In this document: positions 43,201 through 49,337 of the stretch, piece by piece
Layout: every line of letters starts with the position of its first letter
How positions within the stretch are numbered: the stretch's first letter is position 1
NCBI GenBank assembly: GCA_963817065.1
Contig: CAWFMO010000001.1
Location: 620,001-684,000 of the forward strand
Length of the DNA stretch: 64,000 nt
Reading direction: 5' to 3'
Source: CAWFMO01 sp963817065
GTDB lineage: Bacteria > Actinomycetota > Thermoleophilia > Solirubrobacterales > 70-9
The notes under the pieces: generated by a model
What the model was told of the DNA's origin: nothing
Seen by the model: the letters and a program-made list of their open reading frames with translations, nothing else
Database searches by the model: none
Made by a program: the position numbers and the translations under genes

Positions 43201-43630
43201 CGCCGACGCTGACGGGGATTCAGTTCCCAGGCAGTTCGACAACCTCACGGGTGGCGACGGGGACGACGACCTGACCGGAGACATCGACCCCAACCTCATT
43301 CGCGGTGGTCTGGGCAACGATCACATAGATGTGACCCGCGGCGGCCTTCCTGATACGGCCGATTGCGGGGATGGTGTCGATACCGCGCTGGGCGACTCCG
43401 CGGCCCTCGACACGTTGATCGCCTGCGAAACCAGCACCTTCCTCGAGACCCCCCCGGTCGTGCCCCCACCCGCGAGTACTCCGCCGACCGGAAGCGCAAT
43501 CGGCGCCTCGGGTGGCGCTGCGACCGGAGCGTCGAGTGGCGCCGCGGCACTCAAGAAGTGCAACAAGAAGAAGGGCAAGGCACGCAAGAAGTGCAGGAGG
43601 AAGGCCGCAAAGCTAGCCGGGGCAAGTTGA
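40283..43630 (+). CDS. Giant RTX-type repeat surface protein with CK-tail
   Basis: A 1115-residue exported protein; ATG 40283 follows GGAG. After the signal peptide (GSLILAVAMACLAGSSAIPA) comes a beta domain to about residue 150, then RTX nonapeptides (GGDGADNISAGDGNNIIHGG). From about residue 390 a unit of about 100 residues recurs six to seven times: DGADTF, then GDTVSYAxRTDPITASIGG, then DNLxGGxxDDxLxGDxxxN, then TLFGGTG. The protein ends in GAAALKKCNKKKGKARKKCR plus basic residues, with ten between cysteines. Calcium-dependent folding outside the cell is expected. Preceded by leader L3. Confidence 0.83.
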   Translation: MGSGSIGRVGKRRGSLILAVAMACLAGSSAIPAAANAVAVNVSVSGGELDIAAENGNPATPMGLQVRFIPLAPGGSGNRWQIVGNFSTAGSGCEQMSSAVVECSYGGEALIDVEFSRVGGSITMISADVFKDFGSNISLGSGSEVIDASDGQDLITNAAPVTVSNDIIRTLDGNDSITTGGGSDIVSGGDGADNISAGDGNNIIHGGEFAGDDFADEADILTGGVDGDDIDGALGADVITGGGEAADTGDDDEIDAGPSGDTVDGGGGEDEILGGAGVDSLDGEDGGDEISGGADGDTLNGGPGVDGLDGGEGSDILNGDAGDDGTDTMDVTGGPGDDTVNGGADDDTLDGGENTTGAADVDTLNGASGNDTLLNNDGPEVFNGDAHGAGGADTVDYTQTAAAPMTIDIDGNPDDGRNCPATCEGDNVTSSVENVTGDSSADVITGSGLANVLNGAGGNDTLVGGPGTATDGADRFLGGTGSADTVSYATRADALIVDIDGAADDAGESDDVEIDVENLIGGTAGDTLTGGSAANDLRGGSGTGADTLSGGAGPDTLFGGTGTNAGADGADTFLDASGISEDRVSYGGRTDDITASIGGPLESGGDDVQGTIANLTGGSGEDTLFGDNDANVLNGGPAGDFLQGGAVSVPDGADTFIGGSVGEGDTVSYAHRDAPITADIDTAIGDDTGGDTISDDIQDLIGGGDDDSLTGNSAKNELFGGPGNGNDTLSGGDEDDRLFGGTGENTGPDGADTFVAGNQGSGGDLVSYSARTDPITASIGGAVDTDGDVIGAPVDNLLGGEADDILLGDGDQNDLFGNDGDDLLEGNTAATPDMLGGDSLNGGSHGPAGDTVTYASRSSSNAVIVDLDGSPDDGGVGENDKVGTDIENVTGGNAADTLTGDEEANALRGGPGTGDDTLFGLGGDDTLFGGTGANPGPDGADAFSAGNSLVVGDTVSYAGRTDPITASIADDGPADADGDSVPRQFDNLTGGDGDDDLTGDIDPNLIRGGLGNDHIDVTRGGLPDTADCGDGVDTALGDSAALDTLIACETSTFLETPPVVPPPASTPPTGSAIGASGGAATGASSGAAALKKCNKKKGKARKKCRRKAAKLAGAS

Positions 43631-43771
43631 GCTCATACGCCCCCGCGACGACTCGGCGGCATTTAGGGAGTCATCCAGGTTTGTGAAGCTGATCCGCCGA
43701 ACAATCTTGTCATCACGAAACGTGTAGATGTCGTAGACGCGCATGTCGACGTCCACGCCGCAATGCAGCCA
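43613..43771 (-). pseudogene. C-terminal remnant of a SnoaL-like gene
   Basis: In one minus-strand frame: CGVDVDMRVYDIYTFRDDKI, VRRISFTNLDDSLNAAE, stop at 43613 inside the 3' end of the RTX gene. DIYTFRDxKIVRRISF is the penultimate strand pair of SnoaL-like proteins. The N-terminal two thirds are missing; the left break coincides with the hairpin AGGGCCCCCTCACTTCGGAG at 43772. Not functional. Confidence 0.6.
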
Positions 43772-43870
43772 AGGGCCCCCTCACTTCGGAGGGCTATTTC
43801 CCCAGCCTCGAGGGACAGCATGCAATACTCGCTCGGCGAGCGTAGCCAGCAACGCAGGGGAGGACAGCAC

Positions 43871-45322
43871 GTGAGGTCTCGACTCAGGAAAGCAGTGGCC
43901 CTTGGATCGGGCTGCATCGTCGCCGGCATCGCGCTCGCCGTGCCGGGCCAGGCCGCCGCTACGCCGTCGCTCAGCGGCATCGCCCTTGATGCGCCTTCGA
44001 CGATCGAGCGAGGTGAGACAGTGGGCTACAGCTCTTTCGTCACCTTCGAGACGACCGAGTCCGCAACGTTCATCCTTGTTTTCGGAGGCGATGGGATCTT
44101 CGGAGTCGCGGGAGAATGCAACGCCGAAACGACTCAGCCCGTGTCTTGCCTGACCCAAACGGGCACCCCCATCGCCATCACTATCGGGAGCGACGGTGAC
44201 GGCGTGGCGGAGGAGAGCGTGTCCGCGACGCTCCGCATCGGCATGGACACCGCGACGAACATCCCGCTCAGCTCGACCGAGGGAAGCTCGCCGCCGGCGG
44301 CGCCCAGGACTCTTGTCGCCGTCGCCACCGGAACCGGGAACACCCTCGGCGCGGCGAACACCTCGGAGCAGACCTCGGTCGTCTCGAATACGGCTACCGA
44401 CGCTGAGATCCAGCTGACCACCACGGCGCCGGCGGCAGGGACGAGCGTGCCACGAGGCGCCGGCTCCACCGTCGGGTACACGGCGACATTGACGAGGACG
44501 GGTCGCATCATGCAGGGAACGGGCGTCTCCGTGTCCCTCATCGCCGACACCGCCGCCGGTACAAGCCCCGGGCCGAGCGTGGGGGTTTCCTTCGGCGTCG
44601 GCGAGACAAGTAAGACGGTGACGATCCCAGTGACCGTGCCTGCGGGTGCGACGTTCGGATCGGCAAGCTACCACTTCGTCGCCACCTGGGATCCTGCCTT
44701 TGACGTCGGCATCGTCGACACCGAGACGGGGGCCACGCGACAGTTCACCGTTGTCCCTGGCGCCGACCTCGACCTCAGCACGCCGACGCCGAGCCAGACG
44801 GTGTTCACGGATGAGATCGCGCCGATCGAGGTCGTTCTCACCAACACCGGACCAGATTCCGCCGCGCGCGGCGGCGCCGGCCCGCGCGTCAGCTTCGAGA
44901 TCGCATCCTCTGGACCGGGGTCCGCTGCCTTCTCGCCGGCCGTCGCATTCGTCCCGGGGTTGGCCGGCTCGTGTGCGCTCGGGCTCACGGCGGAAGACGT
45001 TGTCTGCGACGTCGCGGCTCCGCTGGCCTCCGGCTCGAGCGTGACGATGCGCCTGCCGGTCACCGCGACCGGAGAGACGACCGCGGCCGTCAACCTGGTC
45101 GATGTCGACTCCGATCTGCTTGATCCCACGCCTCCCGCGCTTGCCGCCACCGCGGAATTCGTGCAGCGCCCCGACTCGTCCACGCCGCTCCCGCCCTCAC
45201 CACTCATCCCCCTGACTCCGCCCGCCGGGCAACCCGCTGCAGCACTCAAGAAGTGCGCGAAGGTCGAGAACAAAAAGAAAAAGAAGAAGTGCAAGAAACG
45301 CGCCAGGCGTCGCCTGGCCTGA
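43871..45322 (+). CDS. Secreted beta-domain protein with CK-tail
   Basis: A 483-residue protein from GTG 43871 (GGGGAGGA 7 nt upstream); CAATACT at 43823-43829 is a likely -10. An ATG at 43820 lies on that -10 and is rejected. A signal peptide (AVALGSGCIVAGIALAVPGQ) precedes Ig-like or CARDB-like beta domains: SLSGIALDAPSTIERGETVG, then APAAGTSVPRGAGSTVGYTA, then DLDLSTPTPSQTVFTDEIAP and VEVVLTNTGPDSA-type wording. A Pro-rich linker leads to QPAAALKKCAKVENKKKKKK then CKKRARRRLA, with eleven residues between cysteines. No catalytic motif. Confidence 0.78.
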   Translation: MRSRLRKAVALGSGCIVAGIALAVPGQAAATPSLSGIALDAPSTIERGETVGYSSFVTFETTESATFILVFGGDGIFGVAGECNAETTQPVSCLTQTGTPIAITIGSDGDGVAEESVSATLRIGMDTATNIPLSSTEGSSPPAAPRTLVAVATGTGNTLGAANTSEQTSVVSNTATDAEIQLTTTAPAAGTSVPRGAGSTVGYTATLTRTGRIMQGTGVSVSLIADTAAGTSPGPSVGVSFGVGETSKTVTIPVTVPAGATFGSASYHFVATWDPAFDVGIVDTETGATRQFTVVPGADLDLSTPTPSQTVFTDEIAPIEVVLTNTGPDSAARGGAGPRVSFEIASSGPGSAAFSPAVAFVPGLAGSCALGLTAEDVVCDVAAPLASGSSVTMRLPVTATGETTAAVNLVDVDSDLLDPTPPALAATAEFVQRPDSSTPLPPSPLIPLTPPAGQPAAALKKCAKVENKKKKKKCKKRARRRLA

Positions 45323-45334
45323 GGGCGTGCCGCC

Positions 45335-45362
45335 AGAGAGCCCTCCTTCGGGAGGGCTTTCT
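45335..45362 (+). terminator. TTCG-loop terminator after the CK-tail gene
   Basis: AGAGAGCCCTCC-TTCG-GGAGGGCTTTCT, the same stem as in repeat copies D and F but without the tRNA-like core. Confidence 0.8.
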
Positions 45363-45367
45363 TGTTC

Positions 45368-45427
45368 TCGAAGGCACCGCTTAAGAAGTGCAAGAAGGCG
45401 AGAAGCTTCCGGTGTAGACCCGGGTGA
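45368..45427 (+). pseudogene. Second orphan CK-tail fragment
   Basis: In one frame: SKAPLKKCKKARSFRCRPG-stop, with seven residues between cysteines. It follows the complete tail and terminator of the preceding gene by 5 bp and has no body or start. It is probably the residue of another surface-protein gene, or of the preceding gene's former end. Confidence 0.55.
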
Positions 45428-45726
45428 GGGGAGGCATTAGTGGGCTACCCTGGTTGGGCCGCGCTTTTGGGACGGCAACGATTCAGGCAGGGAGAACATG
45501 GAGGGACCCATGTCTCACCGAACGCACGGCGCGCGGTACACGTGGACCGACGTCGACAACTCGATGGCGGTCGGGCACGCCTCCCCTCCGGCTTCACTGA
45601 AGAACGCACCTGGGAGAAGGATCTCCACCCCTGCGACCGGGCGTGCGCGGCCTCGGCGGGGCGGGACTCGGCGAAGCGAGCCGGAGCGGGGCACGAGGTG
45701 GGGACAGGATGTCTTTGACGCCCCGG
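45428..45726. other. Gene-poor stretch with a possible decayed leader
   Basis: TACCCT near 45446 followed by GGTTGGGCCGCGCTTTTGGG and ACGGCAACG resembles the leader family (TAC-G/C-CT, then TTGGGACGG). An ATG at 45498 after GGGAGAAC opens a reading frame that matches nothing and is rich in Arg/Pro. I see no convincing gene here. Confidence 0.4.
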
Positions 45727-46128
45727 CTACGCCGACAGCCCGGCCGCTTCGAGGGCTTGATCGTTGCGCATATACATATCGACCCGTGTCCACTTCCCGC
45801 CCCGGACGGTGTGAACGAACCAGAAGTCTCCTTCCACGGCCGCACCGCTCTGAATCCCGGACCCCCTCTGATGAACCCGCACGAGAACCTGATTCGGGGG
45901 TGCATCGATGAACTCCTCACCGGTCATGGCGAACTCGTCGAAGTCCTGAGCCCAGTCGAGAAGTGCTCGCATCATCCCCTCAGGGGCGTGGTAGGTACCG
46001 GCATCCGGAAATGGCGGGGCCCGATAGGTGACCAGTCCCGAATCAAGCTGAGCGATAAGCGCAGGGAGATCGCCCCTCTCGTACGCCTCGTAGCCGCGCC
46101 GCACGATCTCCACGTTCTCTTTCGACAT
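45727..46128 (-). CDS. SnoaL-like (NTF2-fold) protein
   Basis: A 133-residue protein, MSKENVEIVRRGYEAYERGD, LPALIAQLDSGLVTYRAPPF, GMMRALLDWAQDFDEFAMTG, VLVRVHQRGSGIQSGAAVEG, DFWFVHTVRGGKWTRVDMYM and the typical end QALEAAGLSA. Closest in wording to the gene at 26097, including the shared leaderless-type promoter. Function unknown. Confidence 0.83.
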   Translation of the reverse strand: MSKENVEIVRRGYEAYERGDLPALIAQLDSGLVTYRAPPFPDAGTYHAPEGMMRALLDWAQDFDEFAMTGEEFIDAPPNQVLVRVHQRGSGIQSGAAVEGDFWFVHTVRGGKWTRVDMYMRNDQALEAAGLSA

Positions 46129-46143
46129 CGCCGGTGCAGTATT
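46129..46143 (-). promoter_or_regulatory. Leaderless-type -10 region of the SnoaL-like gene
   Basis: On the minus strand AATACTGCACCGGCGATGTCG mirrors GATACTGCGCGGG-Y-GATGTCG at 25721 and 26082: the -10 box is 9 bp before the ATG. Confidence 0.5.
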
Positions 46144-46211
46144 GCGTCCGGAGACGCAAGCAGCATTGTTGTGAACGACCCGTGTTCAAAGGTGTGAGCT
46201 GGTCTCTCGCG

Positions 46212-46241
46212 AGGCCGGCGCGTGAATCATCAGATCACCCT
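46212..46241. repeat. Copied start fragment of the 34610-35767 gene
   Basis: AGGCCGGCGCGTGAATCATC then AGATCACCCT matches 35748-35777 except for one A in a run. There it covers the last upstream bases and first codons of the secreted-protein gene on the minus strand. Nothing of the gene body follows here. Confidence 0.65.
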
Positions 46242-46321
46242 TAGTTGGGCGCGCTTTCGAAGGGGTGGCGTCCTCGACGGAAGTGAACGGGCGGAGCGGC
46301 GACGACAAGACGAAAGTGTCG

Positions 46322-46327
46322 TAGACT
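46322..46327 (+). promoter_or_regulatory. -10 box of the P-domain gene
   Basis: TAGACT, 38 bp before the ATG; the same hexamer precedes the gene at 53529 (53501-53506). Confidence 0.45.
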
Positions 46328-46365
46328 GGCGCCCAGGGTTCGGAACTCAACTCGAGGGAGGCAGG

Positions 46366-47106
46366 ATGCGACGGATGACCTTGGTGGACGGGATCGTCCT
46401 TTCGGTTGCCGCCTTGACGCTGATCGCGGCTCCGGTCGCCGGCGCGACCACGTACAACAACGACACACCGATCAACATCGGGATTTCGGCGGCACCCGCC
46501 GACCCTTACCCATCCAGCATCACCGTGAGCGGGACAGCCGGGCCGATCACCGACGTGAACATCGGGCTGGACGGTTTCACCCATACGGCCCCTACAGACG
46601 TGTCCATCGCACTCGTCGCACCGAGCGGCCACGCCCTGAGGATTCAGGGCTGCTCCGGCAGCGCCTTCGACGTGGCCGGGGTGAACCTGACGTTCGACGA
46701 CGCCTCAGGCACCGAGCTCCCTGAGCTCGCCGCCCTGACGACAGGCATATTTCAGCCCACTTCCCACTGCGTCTTCAACCACTCGTTCCCCCCGCCCGGA
46801 CCGACCGTCTCATACGGCAATCCGGGCCCGGGCCTAGGCGGAATCGCGACGTTCGCGTCGGTGTTCAACGGCCTCTCGGCGATTGGCACCTGGAAGCTCT
46901 ACGTGACGGACCTAACCGCCACCGACTCCGGCTCCATACCCGGTGGATGGTCCCTGGACGTCGCGCCCGACGTGACACCGCCTCCGCCGCCCACCCCGCC
47001 GCCCACCCCGACGCCCACGCTCACACCAACGACCTCGCTCACGCCCGCGCCGGCGCAGAAGTGCAAGAAGAAGAAAAAGAAGAAGTGCAAGAAGAAAAAG
47101 AAGTAG
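46366..47106 (+). CDS. Secreted proprotein-convertase P-domain-like protein with CK-tail
   Basis: A 246-residue exported protein; GGGAGG lies 5 nt before ATG 46366. A signal peptide (GIVLSVAALTLIAAPVAGA) precedes one P-domain-like jelly roll: ITDVNIGLDGFTHTAPTDVS, IALVAPSGHALRIQ, FNGLSAIGTWKLYVTDLTAT and SIPGGWSLDV, the conserved end of P/Homo B domains. A Pro/Thr linker follows, then the most extreme tail in the window, QKCKKKKKKKCKKKKK, with seven lysines between the cysteines. No protease domain is attached. P domains alone may serve in binding or stabilisation. Confidence 0.84.
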   Translation: MRRMTLVDGIVLSVAALTLIAAPVAGATTYNNDTPINIGISAAPADPYPSSITVSGTAGPITDVNIGLDGFTHTAPTDVSIALVAPSGHALRIQGCSGSAFDVAGVNLTFDDASGTELPELAALTTGIFQPTSHCVFNHSFPPPGPTVSYGNPGPGLGGIATFASVFNGLSAIGTWKLYVTDLTATDSGSIPGGWSLDVAPDVTPPPPPTPPPTPTPTLTPTTSLTPAPAQKCKKKKKKKCKKKKK

Positions 47107-47135
47107 AAGTAGAAGTAACGCTCATTTCCTGAGGC

Positions 47136-47660
47136 GTGGCAGGCAAGGCATCGGAGCGGTTCATCTGGGCGGTCGACACCCTGGAGGTCGGCACGGCCGA
47201 CCGCCTGCTCGAGGTCGGCTGCGGACACGGCGTCGCCGTCTCCCTGGTCTGCGAGAGGCTGGCGACGGGCACGATCACCGCGATCGACCGCTCATCCAAG
47301 ATGATCGCGACGGCCACGCGGAGGAACCGCGAGCACGTCGACGAGGGCAGGGCCGTGCTCGAGTCCACCGCGCTGGAGGACGCGGACTTCGGCGATCGGC
47401 GCTTCGACAAGGTCTTCGCCTTCAACGTCGCTCCCTTCTGGCTCCAGCCGGTGGAGGCCCTCGCTGCCGTCCGCGAGCATCTCTCCCGGGATGGGGCCGT
47501 CTACATCTTCTGGGACGCGCGCCACTCCGCGCCGGACCGACCCCAGGACCTTGGGAACGAGCTCGCCGACCGGCTGCGCGAGGGGGGATTCTCCGTTGAC
47601 AGGGTGCTGGTCGAGGACCTGCGCCCGGTTCCCGCGGTCTGCGTGATCGGGCGGCCGTAG
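47136..47660 (+). CDS. Class I SAM-dependent methyltransferase (small)
   Basis: A 174-residue protein from GTG 47136. Motif I is RLLEVGCGHGVAVSLV, followed by ITAIDRSSKMIATATRR (acidic end of strand 2), FDKVFAFNVAPFWLQP (motif IV region) and DGAVYIFWDARH. Compact form without extra substrate domain; substrate unknown. Lies 29 bp downstream of the P-domain gene but with different codon style, so probably a separate unit. Confidence 0.82.
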   Translation: MAGKASERFIWAVDTLEVGTADRLLEVGCGHGVAVSLVCERLATGTITAIDRSSKMIATATRRNREHVDEGRAVLESTALEDADFGDRRFDKVFAFNVAPFWLQPVEALAAVREHLSRDGAVYIFWDARHSAPDRPQDLGNELADRLREGGFSVDRVLVEDLRPVPAVCVIGRP

Positions 47661-47799
47661 CTCGGATGCGATGCAGATCTCACGCAGTCTGGGATGGGGC
47701 GGATCTACGGCGGCCTGCTCGCCCCGAACAAGTCCGCCCCGGGCGGGTAGCGCGGCCGCTGAGCCGGCGGCTTCCGCTTCTGGGAAGCTGACGACGAGC

Positions 47800-48345
47800 A
47801 TGCCGGAGGACCTGTCCAGACCGCAACTCGGCGAGCCCCACCACTTCGCCTACGTCGTCGACGACATCGAGGCGACCGTGGAGCGGCTGGCGAAGCAGCT
47901 CGGGGCGGGTCCGTTCTTCCTGGTCGAGGAGGTGCCTCTCGAAAACGTCCTATCGCGGGGCGAGCCGGCGGAGTTCGTCCATAACTCCGCGTTCGGATTC
48001 GGCGCCGGCGGCGCGATCGAGCTGATCCAGCCGGCCCGCTTGGCGCCGGATCGGGTCGAGGAGAGGTTCGCGGCCCCGCGGCCCCGGGTCCACCACGTCG
48101 GCTACGTGGTGCCCGCGGAGTCGGTGCGGGACGTGCGCGGCGATCTCGACGAGCGGGGTCTGTCCGAGTACCTGAGCTCCCAGATGGGCCCTCTCGACAC
48201 GACGCTCCACGACGCGTCGGCCGCGTTCGGCCACGACATCGAGATTCACGCCGACAACGAGGCCTTGCGCGAGTTTTTCGGGATGGTCCGCGATGCAGCC
48301 GGTGCTTGGGACGGCTCCGAGCCGCTGCGGCCCGCCCCGAGCTGA
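47800..48345 (+). CDS. VOC-family protein (glyoxalase-like)
   Basis: A 181-residue protein. HHFAYVVDDIEATVERLAKQ opens the first VOC module, HNSAFGFGAGGAIELIQPAR follows, and RVHHVGYVVPAESVRDVRGD opens the second, with EIHADNEALREFFGMVRDAA at the end. The pattern is that of a VOC (methylmalonyl-CoA epimerase/glyoxalase-like) protein with His/Glu metal ligands (HH, ELI, HH, EIH). ATG 47800 is chosen; an earlier in-frame start at 47671 adds Ser/Ala-rich sequence without homology. Confidence 0.8.
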   Translation: MPEDLSRPQLGEPHHFAYVVDDIEATVERLAKQLGAGPFFLVEEVPLENVLSRGEPAEFVHNSAFGFGAGGAIELIQPARLAPDRVEERFAAPRPRVHHVGYVVPAESVRDVRGDLDERGLSEYLSSQMGPLDTTLHDASAAFGHDIEIHADNEALREFFGMVRDAAGAWDGSEPLRPAPS

Positions 48346-48360
48346 TCCGCAGCCAAGGGC

Positions 48361-49173
48361 CTACGCTGGGGAAGCGCCCGCGGGAGCGGCGGCTTCGAGC
48401 ACGGCCCGTGTCCATTCCTCGGGCCGGTCACGGTGAAGCATGTGCGCTCCGCCGTCGATGTGGGCGACGCGCGTCCGCGGGAGTAGGCGCTCGACCTTCT
48501 TGATCGAGCGCGGGAACACGGGCTCGCTGAGCGTCCCCTGGACGCAGGTCACCGGGCAGGCGATATCCCGCACGACGCGTGACGCGGGCACCGGCCGCGA
48601 TAGCTGGTCCATCTCGCGCACGGTCGATGGCGCGTGGGCGAGCATCCCGTCCTGCTCCTCGGCCGGGAGGCGGTCGAAGGCGTTGCCGCCGGTCGTGTAG
48701 GAGTTCGCCCAGCGGTAGATCGCGGTCGCCGCCGCGCGCTTGTCACGCCGGACCCGCGCGCCGAGCACCCGGGCGAACATCCGCAGCATTCCGACCGACG
48801 GGCCGAGCGCCAAATGGAAGGCGGGCTCGATCAGGACGAGCGAACGGACCAGGTCGGGCCGGCTCGCGGCGAGGTCGAGCGCGAGCACGCCGCCCCCGCT
48901 CCAGCCGACGACGACCGCCGGCGCGGCGTCCGTGTGCTCGAGCAGGGCGGCCGCGTCGAGCACGTGCCGGTGCGGGTTCGCCGCGAGCTCCCCTTGCGAG
49001 CGCCCGAAGCCGCGGCGGTCGTAGACGATCACCCGGTGGGAGGCGGCGAGCAGCGCCGGAACCTCGCCCCAGATCGCCGAATATGCCCCCGTGCCGTGAA
49101 CGAGCAAAAGAGGATCGCCGGCACCGAGCTCCGTGTAATGCAGGTCGACGCCGTCTACGGCAAGACTCGTCAT
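48361..49173 (-). CDS. Alpha/beta hydrolase
   Basis: A 270-residue enzyme. The oxyanion segment is LLLVHGTGAYSAIW, the nucleophile elbow VVVGWSGGGVLALDLA (Ser near 94), and the catalytic His lies in IDGGAHMLHRDRPEEW near 250. The remaining acid is likely in the CVQGTLSEPVFP region. Typical of small esterase/epoxide-hydrolase-like cytoplasmic enzymes; substrate unknown. Convergent with the VOC gene and divergent from the monooxygenase at 49338. Confidence 0.85.
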   Translation of the reverse strand: MTSLAVDGVDLHYTELGAGDPLLLVHGTGAYSAIWGEVPALLAASHRVIVYDRRGFGRSQGELAANPHRHVLDAAALLEHTDAAPAVVVGWSGGGVLALDLAASRPDLVRSLVLIEPAFHLALGPSVGMLRMFARVLGARVRRDKRAAATAIYRWANSYTTGGNAFDRLPAEEQDGMLAHAPSTVREMDQLSRPVPASRVVRDIACPVTCVQGTLSEPVFPRSIKKVERLLPRTRVAHIDGGAHMLHRDRPEEWTRAVLEAAAPAGASPA

Positions 49174-49253
49174 CGGTGAGCGACTCTAGATGACATGGGG
49201 TCGCGCCGAGGCGGAACCCCCGTTCCGAAAGCCCCCTCCCGCCACACACAATT

Positions 49254-49299
49254 TATACCGCACGGCGACGCCTCATGAGGGCCTGAGATGTGCCGTATA
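49254..49299. promoter_or_regulatory. Nested dyad upstream of the monooxygenase
   Basis: TATACCGCAC (49254) and GTGCCGTATA (49290) form a 10-bp inverted repeat with one mismatch, centred almost exactly on the perfect palindrome CCTCATGAGG (49271-49280). A transcription factor site is likely; no regulator gene is adjacent. Confidence 0.5.
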
Positions 49300-49337
49300 A
49301 CCGCCCGCCGAACCACGAACACACGGAGGTGTGAGTG

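Noticed and set aside
45498..45911. A plus-strand gene after the possible decayed leader
   Set aside because: Its second half is antisense to the SnoaL-like gene at 45727-46128 and the rest is Arg/Pro-rich without motifs.
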